The position numbers and the translations under genes are program-made. The notes below the pieces were generated by a model. It was not told the origin of the DNA, did not search any database, and saw only the letters and a list, made by a program, of their open reading frames with translations. Shown here one piece after another: positions 25,309-32,293 of a stretch of DNA of 64,000 nucleotides (within the stretch, counting starts at the first letter, position 1; every line of letters begins with the position of its first letter). Origin of the DNA: Lentzea albida (GTDB lineage Bacteria > Actinomycetota > Actinomycetes > Mycobacteriales > Pseudonocardiaceae); contig NZ_FOFV01000019.1 of the NCBI RefSeq assembly GCF_900111005.1, forward strand, positions 1-64,000. Direction: 5' to 3'.

Positions 25309-25571
25309 GCGACCGACGCTAAGGCGCGCTCACTGGCCGGGCAACGGATGCGCAGGAGGTCTGGTGCTCAGCGTCAGCGGCGCTGTGAACGTTCCGGGCG
25401 CGCAACGCCGTCTGAATCGTGCCGAACGGAATTCGGGAGAGCTTTTCGCATTCAGAACCTGAATTGTCCACCGGTCCGCGAATTCTTCTGCATGTGATTG
25501 ACATGTGAACCATGTGCACCGAGTTGTTCTTGTGCCACGATGTGCGGCGACCGCACGACCTGGGGGTGGAG
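25309..25571. promoter_or_regulatory. divergent intergenic region with ATTCAG dyad and CATGTG repeats
   Basis: 263 bp between the TPP-enzyme gene and the PLDc_N-like gene. It holds ATTCAG-AAC-CTGAAT (25450-25464), three CATGTG copies (25491, 25502, 25511), and a consensus -35 TTGACA (25498-25503) embedded among them. A good -10 for that -35 was not found. It is noticeably AT-richer than the surrounding DNA. Confidence 0.45.
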
Positions 25572-25925
25572 ATGCTGTACTTCGGAGGGCTGTTCGGAGT
25601 CCTGATGCTGGGACTGACGATTTTCGCCGTGGTGGACGTGATCACGACCGACGACGGTTCCGTTCGCAACCTGCCGAAGGTGTTGTGGCTTCTCCTGGTC
25701 CTGCTGTTCCCGTTGGTCGGCTCGATCGCCTGGCTCGTCGCGGGGCGTCCGGTGGGGACCGGACGCGCGCGTTTCGCGGCACAGGAGCGCGGTGCTCCCG
25801 CTTATCCCGAGTACGACCGGCCGGGGCGGTTCGCGGCCACGAACGCAGACGACGACCAGGAGTTCCTGCGCCGCTGCCGAGAGCGCGCGGAGGAACAACG
25901 ACGCAAGGGACGCGAGAACCAGTGA
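25572..25925 (+). CDS. small membrane protein with PLDc_N-type domain
   Basis: 117 aa. Two transmembrane helices (~2-24 and ~38-60) flank the conserved turn; L-L-F-P-L-V-G-S-I-A-W-L-V-A-G-R-P is the signature of the phospholipase D nuclease N-terminal (PLDc_N) family. The tail is hydrophilic and Arg/Glu-rich. No phospholipase domain is attached, as in many actinobacterial members; the role is unknown. The ATG at 25572 is preferred; a GTG two codons earlier is equally reachable from the purine-rich GGGGGTGG. The next gene overlaps its stop by GTGA. Confidence 0.8.
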   Translation: MLYFGGLFGVLMLGLTIFAVVDVITTDDGSVRNLPKVLWLLLVLLFPLVGSIAWLVAGRPVGTGRARFAAQERGAPAYPEYDRPGRFAATNADDDQEFLRRCRERAEEQRRKGRENQ

Positions 25926-26524
25926 GGATAGTCCTGCTGTTCTTAGTTGTTCTGCTCGCCGGTTGTGGCGGAAACGCGCAAATGGCGGCACAACCCCCTT
26001 CCCCGCAACCCTCCACTTCGGACGAACTGGCGCCGGCCGATTTCCAGGCGCGCTGGTGGACCTGGGCCACCCAGCCCTCCGGCACCAATCCGGTGTCCGA
26101 CACCTCCGGGCGCTACTGCATGCGCGACCAGCCCGTCGACGTCTGGTTGCTCGCCGGGTCGCTCGGCGGGGGTCCCGTCGAGCGGCAGTGCCGGGTCCCC
26201 GCCGACAAACCACTGCTCGCTCCGGCCGTGAACCTCGCGAGCGACATCGCCTCCTGCGAGGCGTTCATGAAGGGCGCGCAGGGCGAGGTGCTCCTCGACG
26301 GCTCGACGCAGACGCTCACGAAGGTGACCGCCACGCCGTTCACCTTCGAGGCGCGGGCGGGCAACCCCTACGGCGCCCAGACCGGCCGGGTCAACTCGGT
26401 CGGCTGCGGCCTGTACGCGTGGATCCCCGCTCCCACCTCCGGTGAGCACGAGCTCGTGATCCGCGGATCCGGCGGCGGCAAGGAGATCGACGTGAAGTAC
26501 AAGCTGATCGTCGGAGCCGACTAG
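25922..26524 (+). CDS. putative lipoprotein of unknown function
   Basis: 200 aa. The lipobox L-L-A-G-C puts the lipidated Cys near residue 15, and a Pro/Ser-rich linker follows. The mature part has several Cys (GRYCM, ERQCR, ASCEA, VGCGL) that could form disulfides and a C-terminal beta-rich stretch. I do not recognise the family. The GTG start overlaps the PLDc_N stop, so the two are translationally coupled and may work together at the envelope. Confidence 0.75.
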   Translation: MRIVLLFLVVLLAGCGGNAQMAAQPPSPQPSTSDELAPADFQARWWTWATQPSGTNPVSDTSGRYCMRDQPVDVWLLAGSLGGGPVERQCRVPADKPLLAPAVNLASDIASCEAFMKGAQGEVLLDGSTQTLTKVTATPFTFEARAGNPYGAQTGRVNSVGCGLYAWIPAPTSGEHELVIRGSGGGKEIDVKYKLIVGAD

Positions 26525-26738
26525 GAACGCCGAGCGGGAAAACCAGGTGCGCCGATCCGGTAACGTGGTTCGTGGCGTCCGAGCAGACGTGAGGCTGGAG
26601 CCGCTCCCCGGCAGTGAGCGGCGTTCTCCGCCGCGGTGTTCAGCAACTCCTGCTCACCGAAGCGAACAGACCACGTAGACGCGTGACACATGCGTCCTTG
26701 TCTTGCCGAGCCGGGCGGCGGAAACGAGGACTGCTGTC
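26525..26738. other. untranslated region with hairpin upstream of an unknown gene
   Basis: 214 bp. TAACGT at 26562-26567 is a possible -10 box, which would leave a ~165-nt leader. GCCGCTC (26600-26606) pairs with GAGCGGC (26616-26622). No reading frame with actinobacterial codon use is seen. Possible structured leader, weakly supported. Confidence 0.35.
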
Positions 26739-27560
26739 ATGGCACGTCTGTCCACCACGGACCAGCTGGCCGACCTCCGGCGCACCTACACGGGCGAGAA
26801 CCTGTCCCAGGCGGTCCCGGCCGTCCGCGACGGGGGCCCGGTGCTGCCCGACGCGGCCACCGAGGCCCAGTGCCGGCTCGAGGCGCAGGTGCTGCTCGCC
26901 GGGTGCACCGCGGCGAGCATGCTCCAGCTGATGCCGCCCGCGAGCATCGTCACGCCCACCCACGCGTTCCGGACCGTGGAACCGGGGGAGACGCTCAGGC
27001 TGCACCTGGCCGACAGGGCTCTCGGCCCGCTGCTGTTCGAACTGCTGCCGCGCACCGAGGGCGGTTTCGGCATGGGCGTCGCCGGTCTCGAGCACCGGCA
27101 GTACCGGCGCTCGGCCGAGCTGACCACTGGTGACGCCGGCGTCGTGCTGGCCGGGGTCGACGAGCAGGCCTGGGACGTGGGCATGCGCTACGTCCGCTGG
27201 ATGCACGAGCACCGCGGCGTCGACCACACCGACGGCGGCGGCAACGACGACGAGGTCGCGGAAGCGGCCACTGGGAGCGCCCTGCTGCGCCGGGTACACC
27301 TGTGGCATGACGCCAGTTGGCTGCGAGCACTCCCGATGGGCGGGGCCTGGTTCGCCGAATGGGCCGGCGGCCCGGCGGAGGACGAGATCAGGCGCAAGCT
27401 CGACCACCCGGAGTTCGGGACCACCCGCCAGGTCGTGCTGCGCCGCATCGACGCGCCGGCCGAGGACGTCGAGCAGGGCCTGCGCACGTACCCGTGGCCT
27501 GAGGAGTTCGTGTCTGCCGTCACGGCCACCGAGCCTGATCAGCGGCCTCACCGCCGGTAG
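26739..27560 (+). CDS. conserved-looking hypothetical protein
   Basis: 273 aa, soluble, no signal peptide and no membrane segment. It begins ARLSTTDQLADLRRTYTGE; E-N-L-x-Q-A-V-P-A-V-R-D-G-G-P-V-L-P-D is a second striking stretch. I do not recognise the family. GC3 and composition match neighbouring genes. GAGG sits 9 nt before the ATG. The gene ends on a TAG that is also the first half of the pdtaR -10 box, so the promoters of the two genes are separate. Confidence 0.7.
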   Translation: MARLSTTDQLADLRRTYTGENLSQAVPAVRDGGPVLPDAATEAQCRLEAQVLLAGCTAASMLQLMPPASIVTPTHAFRTVEPGETLRLHLADRALGPLLFELLPRTEGGFGMGVAGLEHRQYRRSAELTTGDAGVVLAGVDEQAWDVGMRYVRWMHEHRGVDHTDGGGNDDEVAEAATGSALLRRVHLWHDASWLRALPMGGAWFAEWAGGPAEDEIRRKLDHPEFGTTRQVVLRRIDAPAEDVEQGLRTYPWPEEFVSAVTATEPDQRPHRR

Positions 27561-27563
27561 ACT
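27558..27563 (+). promoter_or_regulatory. -10 box TAGACT of pdtaR
   Basis: Overlaps the TAG stop of the preceding gene. It predicts a transcript start near 27570 and a leader of about 33 nt carrying AGGAGG (27591-27596). Confidence 0.45.
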
Positions 27564-27602
27564 GCTCTTTCGCCCGCAGGAACGATCGTCAGGAGGACCC
27601 CG

Positions 27603-28214
27603 GTGACCCAGCAGGCTGCCGAGGCCCAGTCCGATGCCACGCGCAAGGCCCCCCGCGTGCTCGTCGCCGAGGACGAGGCTCTGATCCGCCTCGACCTCGT
27701 GGAGATGTTGCGCGAAGAGGGCTACGACGTGGCGGGCGAGGCCGCAGATGGTGAAGAGGCCATCAAGCTCGCCACCGAGCTCGATCCCGACCTGGTGATC
27801 CTGGACGTCAAGATGCCCAAGGTCGACGGGATCGAGGCGGCGCAGCACATCGCGGGCAACAGGATCGCGCCCGTCGTGATCCTCACCGCGTTCAGCCAGC
27901 GCGACCTGGTCGAACGCGCCCGTGACGCGGGTGCGATGGCGTACCTGGTCAAGCCGTTCGCGAAGCGGGACCTCGTGCCCGCGATCGAGCTGGCGATGAG
28001 CCGGTTCAACGAGCTGGCCGCACTGGAGCAGGAGGTCGCCGGGCTCACCGAACGCCTGGAGACCCGCAAGACGGTGGAGCGGGCCAAGGGCATCCTCATG
28101 ACCAAGCAGGGTCTGAGCGAGCCGGAGGCGTTCCGCTGGGTGCAGCGCACCGCCATGGACCGCCGCACGACGATGAAGGCCGTCGCAGAGGCCGTCATCG
28201 AGAACTTCGGCTGA
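27603..28214 (+). CDS. pdtaR: ANTAR-domain response regulator PdtaR
   Basis: 203 aa. The receiver domain (~18-130) has acidic pocket E-D-E, phospho-acceptor Asp in V-I-L-D-V-K-M-P and Lys in Y-L-V-K-P-F. A coiled linker leads to a C-terminal ANTAR RNA-binding domain (~140-200) with E-R-A-K-G-I-L-M. In Mycobacterium tuberculosis PdtaR (Rv1626) works with the kinase PdtaS as an antiterminator-type RNA regulator. No kinase gene is adjacent. AGGAGG is 6 nt before the GTG start. The pdtaR-polA-rpsA order matches mycobacteria, here with insertions. Confidence 0.95.
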   Translation: MTQQAAEAQSDATRKAPRVLVAEDEALIRLDLVEMLREEGYDVAGEAADGEEAIKLATELDPDLVILDVKMPKVDGIEAAQHIAGNRIAPVVILTAFSQRDLVERARDAGAMAYLVKPFAKRDLVPAIELAMSRFNELAALEQEVAGLTERLETRKTVERAKGILMTKQGLSEPEAFRWVQRTAMDRRTTMKAVAEAVIENFG

Positions 28215-28215
28215 G

Positions 28216-29847
28216 TCAGCGTCGGCTGAGTTCGAGCCACACGGAGTCCGTCTGCCGCCCCGGATCCTCGGGGCGCAGGCGGACTTCGACGTTGTGGCCG
28301 CCCTTCAGCGCGAGCCGCAGCTCGTGCCGGCCCCCGACGCCGCCCGGAATCGGCACGGTCGCCGCGAGAGAGCTGTCGACGTACACCTCGAAGCCCGCCA
28401 ACGGCGCCACTGAACGCGCCGGAGCGGCGTCCAGGGTGATCGCCAGCGTCGCGTCGTTCGGGGTCACACGGACGAACTCAGCCGTCATCACGGGCAAAAC
28501 GGGCGTCGGCTCCCGCGGGGCGTTCTCCAGCCGCACCGGGGACTGGCGCGGCACCTCGAAGTAGCTCTCCAGCACCTGCGCCTGCGACGCGCCCGGCATG
28601 CGCAACACGAACGGCGACAGCGCGTCGGTCCCGTCCTCGGTGAGCAGCTCGGCGGGCACGTCGCCGACCAGCGTCAACTCGCTGCCCTCCGCCGCCGACC
28701 AGCCGCTCACCACCGGCCGCAACGGCACCCTCGCGGTGCCGAGCTGCGCGACCAGGCCGTTCGGGTCACCGCCGTCACCGAGGCGCACCGTCGTCCTCAA
28801 CCGCGCCGAAGGGGCTCCACGCAGTGGTGCGCGCGCCGTGCCGATGCCCGGCGCCTCCTCCTCGGGTTCGAGCACGCGCAGCGTCCCCGCGACGATGGAC
28901 GTCTCGGTCACCTCGTCCACGGGTCCGCGCGACCCGGTGATGCCCACGGCGTCGATCTCCACGCGTCCGGGATAGCCCGGCGGAGGCGTCACGCCGACCA
29001 GAACGCTCGCCTCGCGCCACTTCGGCGACACCGGCACGGACGCGATCTGGGCGCCATCTTGCACGACGCGCACATCGTTATCTGTGACCACCGCTTCGAA
29101 TCGATGCAGAACGCCTGCTCCGCGCGTTCCGGGCGCCACGGAGTCGTCCACGACCACCCGGACCGCATCAGCGGGAGGTATGGGTCCGAGTCGATCAGGC
29201 GTTCCGGGCACCAGGTCCAGCACGAGCCTTCCGCGCGGCCCGGCGGCGTCCGTCACCACGGCCACCCGGCCCCGTTCGCCCGAGTCGCTCAGCCGCAACG
29301 GCGTCCGTGCGCGCAGCACGGCCGTGTCGTCGCCGCACGGCATGTCGAGCACGAGACGCCCTCCGGAGCCAGATCCGGGGTTAACGCAGCCGTCACGGGC
29401 ACTCAGGTGGTAGCGGCGTTCCAAGAACGAGTCGTCGAAGTCGTCCAGCCAGCCGTCGACCGCCTGGCGCCAACTGTCGTCACTCGGGCGCTCCTCCGCC
29501 CTGACCGGTGAAGATCGCTGCCCGAAGGCGTCCACCGCGCGCACCTCCGGCGTTCCGGAGCCCGTGATCTCGGGTGAGGCGACGAGCCGGCCGTCCACCT
29601 CGTACCCGGCCGCGCCGTCCACGGGTGCCCATTGGACCCGTCCGCCGCTGCTCCATACGGAGGACGGAGGCCTGGGCGGAGCCGGTCGAGGGGAAACCTC
29701 GACGAAATCTGCTGTGTACTTAGTTAAGCGAACTGCTTCTGAGCTGGGCTTCTTCGAGGCATCATCGGACTCGCGCAATGCGAGCACAGCGGCCACCACT
29801 ACGGCCGCGGTGCACACGACTGCGATCACCCGACGACGGGGAGTCAT
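28216..29847 (-). CDS. large secreted or membrane-anchored protein of unknown function
   Basis: 543 aa. A basic start and a hydrophobic helix (~8-24) act as signal anchor, followed by ~510 extracytoplasmic residues. The sequence is beta-rich, with paired V-x-W-A-P-V-D-G-A-A-G-Y-E-V-like pieces typical of fibronectin-type or laminin-G-like folds, and a C-terminal PEGA-like stretch (G-F-E-V-Y-V-D-S-S-L-A-A-T-V-P-I-P-G-G). I do not recognise a catalytic motif. It is convergent with pdtaR, one base between stop codons. The ATG at 29847 has no strong SD. Confidence 0.7.
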   Translation of the reverse strand: MTPRRRVIAVVCTAAVVVAAVLALRESDDASKKPSSEAVRLTKYTADFVEVSPRPAPPRPPSSVWSSGGRVQWAPVDGAAGYEVDGRLVASPEITGSGTPEVRAVDAFGQRSSPVRAEERPSDDSWRQAVDGWLDDFDDSFLERRYHLSARDGCVNPGSGSGGRLVLDMPCGDDTAVLRARTPLRLSDSGERGRVAVVTDAAGPRGRLVLDLVPGTPDRLGPIPPADAVRVVVDDSVAPGTRGAGVLHRFEAVVTDNDVRVVQDGAQIASVPVSPKWREASVLVGVTPPPGYPGRVEIDAVGITGSRGPVDEVTETSIVAGTLRVLEPEEEAPGIGTARAPLRGAPSARLRTTVRLGDGGDPNGLVAQLGTARVPLRPVVSGWSAAEGSELTLVGDVPAELLTEDGTDALSPFVLRMPGASQAQVLESYFEVPRQSPVRLENAPREPTPVLPVMTAEFVRVTPNDATLAITLDAAPARSVAPLAGFEVYVDSSLAATVPIPGGVGGRHELRLALKGGHNVEVRLRPEDPGRQTDSVWLELSRR

Positions 29848-29916
29848 ACGACGAGGTTATGGCAGCCGTCCAAAGAGTGAACGAAGGTTACAGTCTGTGA
29901 CATTGCTTAAGTGAAA

Positions 29917-29938
29917 CATAACGCCGCGTTGCGTTATG
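29917..29938. promoter_or_regulatory. inverted repeat CATAACGC-N6-GCGTTATG upstream of livJ
   Basis: Perfect 8-bp arms (29917-29924, 29931-29938) around CGCGTT. The second arm ends in TTATGGT, a possible -10 (TATGGT 29935-29940). The dyad would then cover the -35 to -10 region, a typical repressor site for the transporter operon. Confidence 0.6.
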
Positions 29939-29958
29939 GTCACGAGCCCATTGGCTTT

Positions 29959-29980
29959 GATGACTGCGGTCACAGTCATC
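29959..29980. promoter_or_regulatory. inverted repeat GATGACTG-N6-CAGTCATC upstream of livJ
   Basis: Perfect 8-bp arms around CGGTCA, the same 8-6-8 geometry as the dyad at 29917. Centre-to-centre distance is 42 bp, four helical turns. If the promoter lies at the first dyad, this one would also be transcribed as an 8-bp stem with a 6-nt loop. Confidence 0.55.
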
Positions 29981-29987
29981 GCCTAGG

Positions 29988-30048
29988 TTCCGGCCATCCC
30001 TCAGGAGAGGGTGATGGAGCGGTGCGCGGAGATCTCGCGTAGCCGGGA
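29988..30048 (+). ncRNA. candidate structured leader (three-way junction) of livJ
   Basis: Hand folding of the plus strand gives stem P1 29988-29994/30042-30048 (five GC pairs, one AU, one GU). P2 is 29995-30002/30007-30016 with a two-nt bulge and AGGA loop; P3 is 30023-30029/30035-30041 with a 5-nt loop. P1 is contiguous with both P2 and P3, and the SD AGGAGGG follows at 30059. No known riboswitch consensus was recognised. Confidence 0.35.
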
Positions 30049-30072
30049 GCAGGGATATAGGAGGGACATCAC

Positions 30073-31302
30073 GTGCGTAAGCACTCTGTGAAGTCCGCAG
30101 CGATCGTCGGCGCCTCGCTGCTTGTTCTTGCAGCCTGTGGCTCGAACAAGACCGAGGGCGGCGGCACCACCGGGGGCAGCTGCGACACGTCGAAGGGCAC
30201 TCTGACCGTCGGTGTTGTCGCCCCGTTGTCCGGGAACCTGTCCGCTCTCGGCGTCGGCATCAAGCAGTCCGCCGAGCTCGCCGTGGACGAGGCGAACAAG
30301 AAGTGCACGGTTCCGGGCTTCAAGCTCGCCGTGTCGGCTCAGGACGACGAGGCCAACCCCGCCAAGGGTGCCCAGGCCGCCACGAAGCTGTCGACCGACC
30401 CGAACGTCGTCGGTGTCGTCGGCACGCTGAACTCGTCGGTCGCCCAGACCGTGCAGCCGATCCTGCGGGACAAGAAGATCCCCCAGGTGTCGCCCGCCAA
30501 CACGAACCCGTCGCTCACCAGGGGCAACGACTTCCTGACGGCCCCGAAGCGCCAGTTCGACAACTACTTCCGCGTCTGCACCACCGACGACCTGCAGGGC
30601 CCGTACGCGGCCAACTACCTCGTCGAGAAGGCCGGCAAGAAGAAGATCGCGATCATCACCGACGGCAAGACCTACGGTGAGGGCCTCGCGGCCGAGCTGT
30701 CGAAGCAGGTCACCAAGAAGGGTGGCACGATCGTCGGCTCCGAGAAGGTCGGCGAGAAGGACACCGACTTCTCCGGCGTGATCGCCAAGATCAAGGCCCT
30801 CGGCCCGGAGGCCGTCTACTACGGCGGTGAGTACCCGGTCGCCGGCCCGCTGTCCAAGCAGATGAAGGACGCCGGTCTCGACGTTCCGCTGATGGGCGGC
30901 GACGGCATCTACGACGGCAAGTTCATCGAGCTCGGCGGCAAGGAGGGCGACCTCGCCACCTCCGTCGGTGCCCCGACCGAGTCCCTGGCCACGGCCAAGG
31001 CCTTCGTCGACGCGTACAAGGCGAAGTTCGGCAAGGAGGACTACGCCGCCTACGGTGCGTTCTCCTACGACGCCGCGAACGCGATCATCGGTGGTCTGGC
31101 CAAGACCCTCGAGGGTGGCGCTGCCTGGGACGACTCGAAGCGTGACGCCATGCTGACCAACGTCGGCTCCTACACGGGCTCCGGCGCGACCGGCAACGTC
31201 AAGTTCGACCAGTACGGCGACAGCACCAACAAGGTCCTGACCGTCTACTCGGTCACGTCCGGCAAGTGGAAGGACGTTCAGACCGGCGAGTTCACCGGCT
31301 GA
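30073..31302 (+). CDS. livJ: branched-chain amino acid ABC transporter substrate-binding lipoprotein
   Basis: 409 aa. The lipoprotein signal ends L-V-L-A-A-C-G-S, lipidated Cys near residue 23. The mature part is a type-I periplasmic-binding fold of the Leu/Ile/Val (ANF receptor) family: V-V-A-P-L-S-G-N-L-S-A-L-G, A-A-T-K-L, and Y-A-A-Y-G-A-F-S-Y-D-A-A-N-A-I. It captures the ligand outside the cell for LivHMGF. True specificity (Leu/Ile/Val versus other amino acids or amides) cannot be read. GTG start with AGGAGGG 7 nt upstream. First gene of the operon. Confidence 0.93.
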   Translation: MRKHSVKSAAIVGASLLVLAACGSNKTEGGGTTGGSCDTSKGTLTVGVVAPLSGNLSALGVGIKQSAELAVDEANKKCTVPGFKLAVSAQDDEANPAKGAQAATKLSTDPNVVGVVGTLNSSVAQTVQPILRDKKIPQVSPANTNPSLTRGNDFLTAPKRQFDNYFRVCTTDDLQGPYAANYLVEKAGKKKIAIITDGKTYGEGLAAELSKQVTKKGGTIVGSEKVGEKDTDFSGVIAKIKALGPEAVYYGGEYPVAGPLSKQMKDAGLDVPLMGGDGIYDGKFIELGGKEGDLATSVGAPTESLATAKAFVDAYKAKFGKEDYAAYGAFSYDAANAIIGGLAKTLEGGAAWDDSKRDAMLTNVGSYTGSGATGNVKFDQYGDSTNKVLTVYSVTSGKWKDVQTGEFTG

Positions 31303-31327
31303 CGGCTACCTAGTCACTGATTGAGCC

Positions 31328-31364
31328 ACGGCGGGGGCGGGCGTTGTTTGCTCGCCCCCGCCGT
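31328..31364 (+). terminator. strong hairpin between livJ and livH (attenuator or RNA-stabilising)
   Basis: 12-bp perfect stem, 31328-31339 paired with 31353-31364, loop of 13 nt. No T-tract follows; GGAGG of livH begins 5 nt later. Such hairpins after binding-protein genes commonly raise the level of the proximal transcript by partial termination or protection from 3' exonucleases. Confidence 0.7.
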
Positions 31365-31378
31365 CTACGGAGGTAGTC

Positions 31379-32293
31379 GTGTCAGTCCTGCTCCAACAGC
31401 TGGCCAACGGGGTCGTTCAGGGTGCGTTGATCGCCCTGATCGCCCTCGGGTACACGATGGTGTACGGCATCATCCAGCTGATCAACTTCGCTCACGGCGA
31501 GGTTTTCATGGTGGCCTCGTACGGAGGCCTCGCCACGTTCACGCTTCTTCCTGACGACCTCAAGAAGTCGCCTGCCGTGGCACTGCCGCTCATGTTCGTC
31601 GGCGGCATCGTGGTGGCGGTCGTCGTGGCCGTGATCATGGAACGGTTCGCCTACCGGCCGCTGCGCAACGCGCCCCGGCTGGCACCGCTGATCACAGCGC
31701 TCGGCGTGTCCGTGTTCCTGCAGGAGGCTGTGCGCGTCTTCTACCCGAACGCCAAGTCGAACCTGCCGTACCCGAAGGTCTTCCCCGAGGGCAACCTGAC
31801 GATCGGCTCGGTCAACATCTCGTGGACCGGCATCATGCTCGTCGTGCTCTCCGTGGGCCTCGCGGTCATCCTGCAGACCTACATCAACCGGTCCCGCATG
31901 GGCCGCGCGATGCGGGCCACCGCGCAGGACCCCGACACCGCGAAGCTCATGGGCGTCAACCCCGACCGCGTGATCGTGCTGACGTTCATCATCGGTGCCG
32001 TGCTCGCCGGTGTCGCGGGCATCATGTTCGGCGGCTACCTGAACAACATCAACATCGACATGGGCTTCCAGAACGGCATCTTCGCCTTCACGGCGGCCGT
32101 CCTGGGCGGCGTCGGCAGCATCCGCGGCGCGGTCATCGGCGCGTTCATCATCGGTCTGATCAAGACCGTGGCCGGTCAGTACATGCCGGGCGGCACCCAG
32201 TACGACTACGTGTGGATCTTCGTCGTGCTGATCCTCGTGCTCGTCTTCCGCCCGCAGGGTCTGTTCGGTGAGCCGGAAAGGGTGCGCGCATGA
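31379..32293 (+). CDS. livH: branched-chain amino acid ABC transporter permease LivH
   Basis: 304 aa, about eight membrane helices. Typical start L-A-N-G-V-V-Q-G-A-L-I-A-L-I-A-L-G-Y-T-M-V-Y-G-I-I-Q-L-I-N-F-A-H-G-E, a cytoplasmic EAA-like loop (M-R-A-T-A-Q-D-P-D-T-A-K-L-M-G) that contacts the ATPases, and a C-terminal V-L-G-G-V-G-S-I-R-G-A. One half of the translocation channel. GTG start with GGAGG 5 nt upstream; stop overlaps livM by ATGA. Confidence 0.95.
   Translation: MSVLLQQLANGVVQGALIALIALGYTMVYGIIQLINFAHGEVFMVASYGGLATFTLLPDDLKKSPAVALPLMFVGGIVVAVVVAVIMERFAYRPLRNAPRLAPLITALGVSVFLQEAVRVFYPNAKSNLPYPKVFPEGNLTIGSVNISWTGIMLVVLSVGLAVILQTYINRSRMGRAMRATAQDPDTAKLMGVNPDRVIVLTFIIGAVLAGVAGIMFGGYLNNINIDMGFQNGIFAFTAAVLGGVGSIRGAVIGAFIIGLIKTVAGQYMPGGTQYDYVWIFVVLILVLVFRPQGLFGEPERVRA

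Noticed and set aside
28216..29847. Sensor kinase PdtaS partner of PdtaR
   Set aside because: No PAS/GAF, H-box or ATPase motifs; it is an extracytoplasmic beta-rich protein.
29887..29940. GlnR box upstream of livJ (GTNAC-N6-GAAAC)
   Set aside because: GTGAC (29897) and GAAAC (29913) are 11 bp apart instead of 6, and no second half-site pair has the correct phase.
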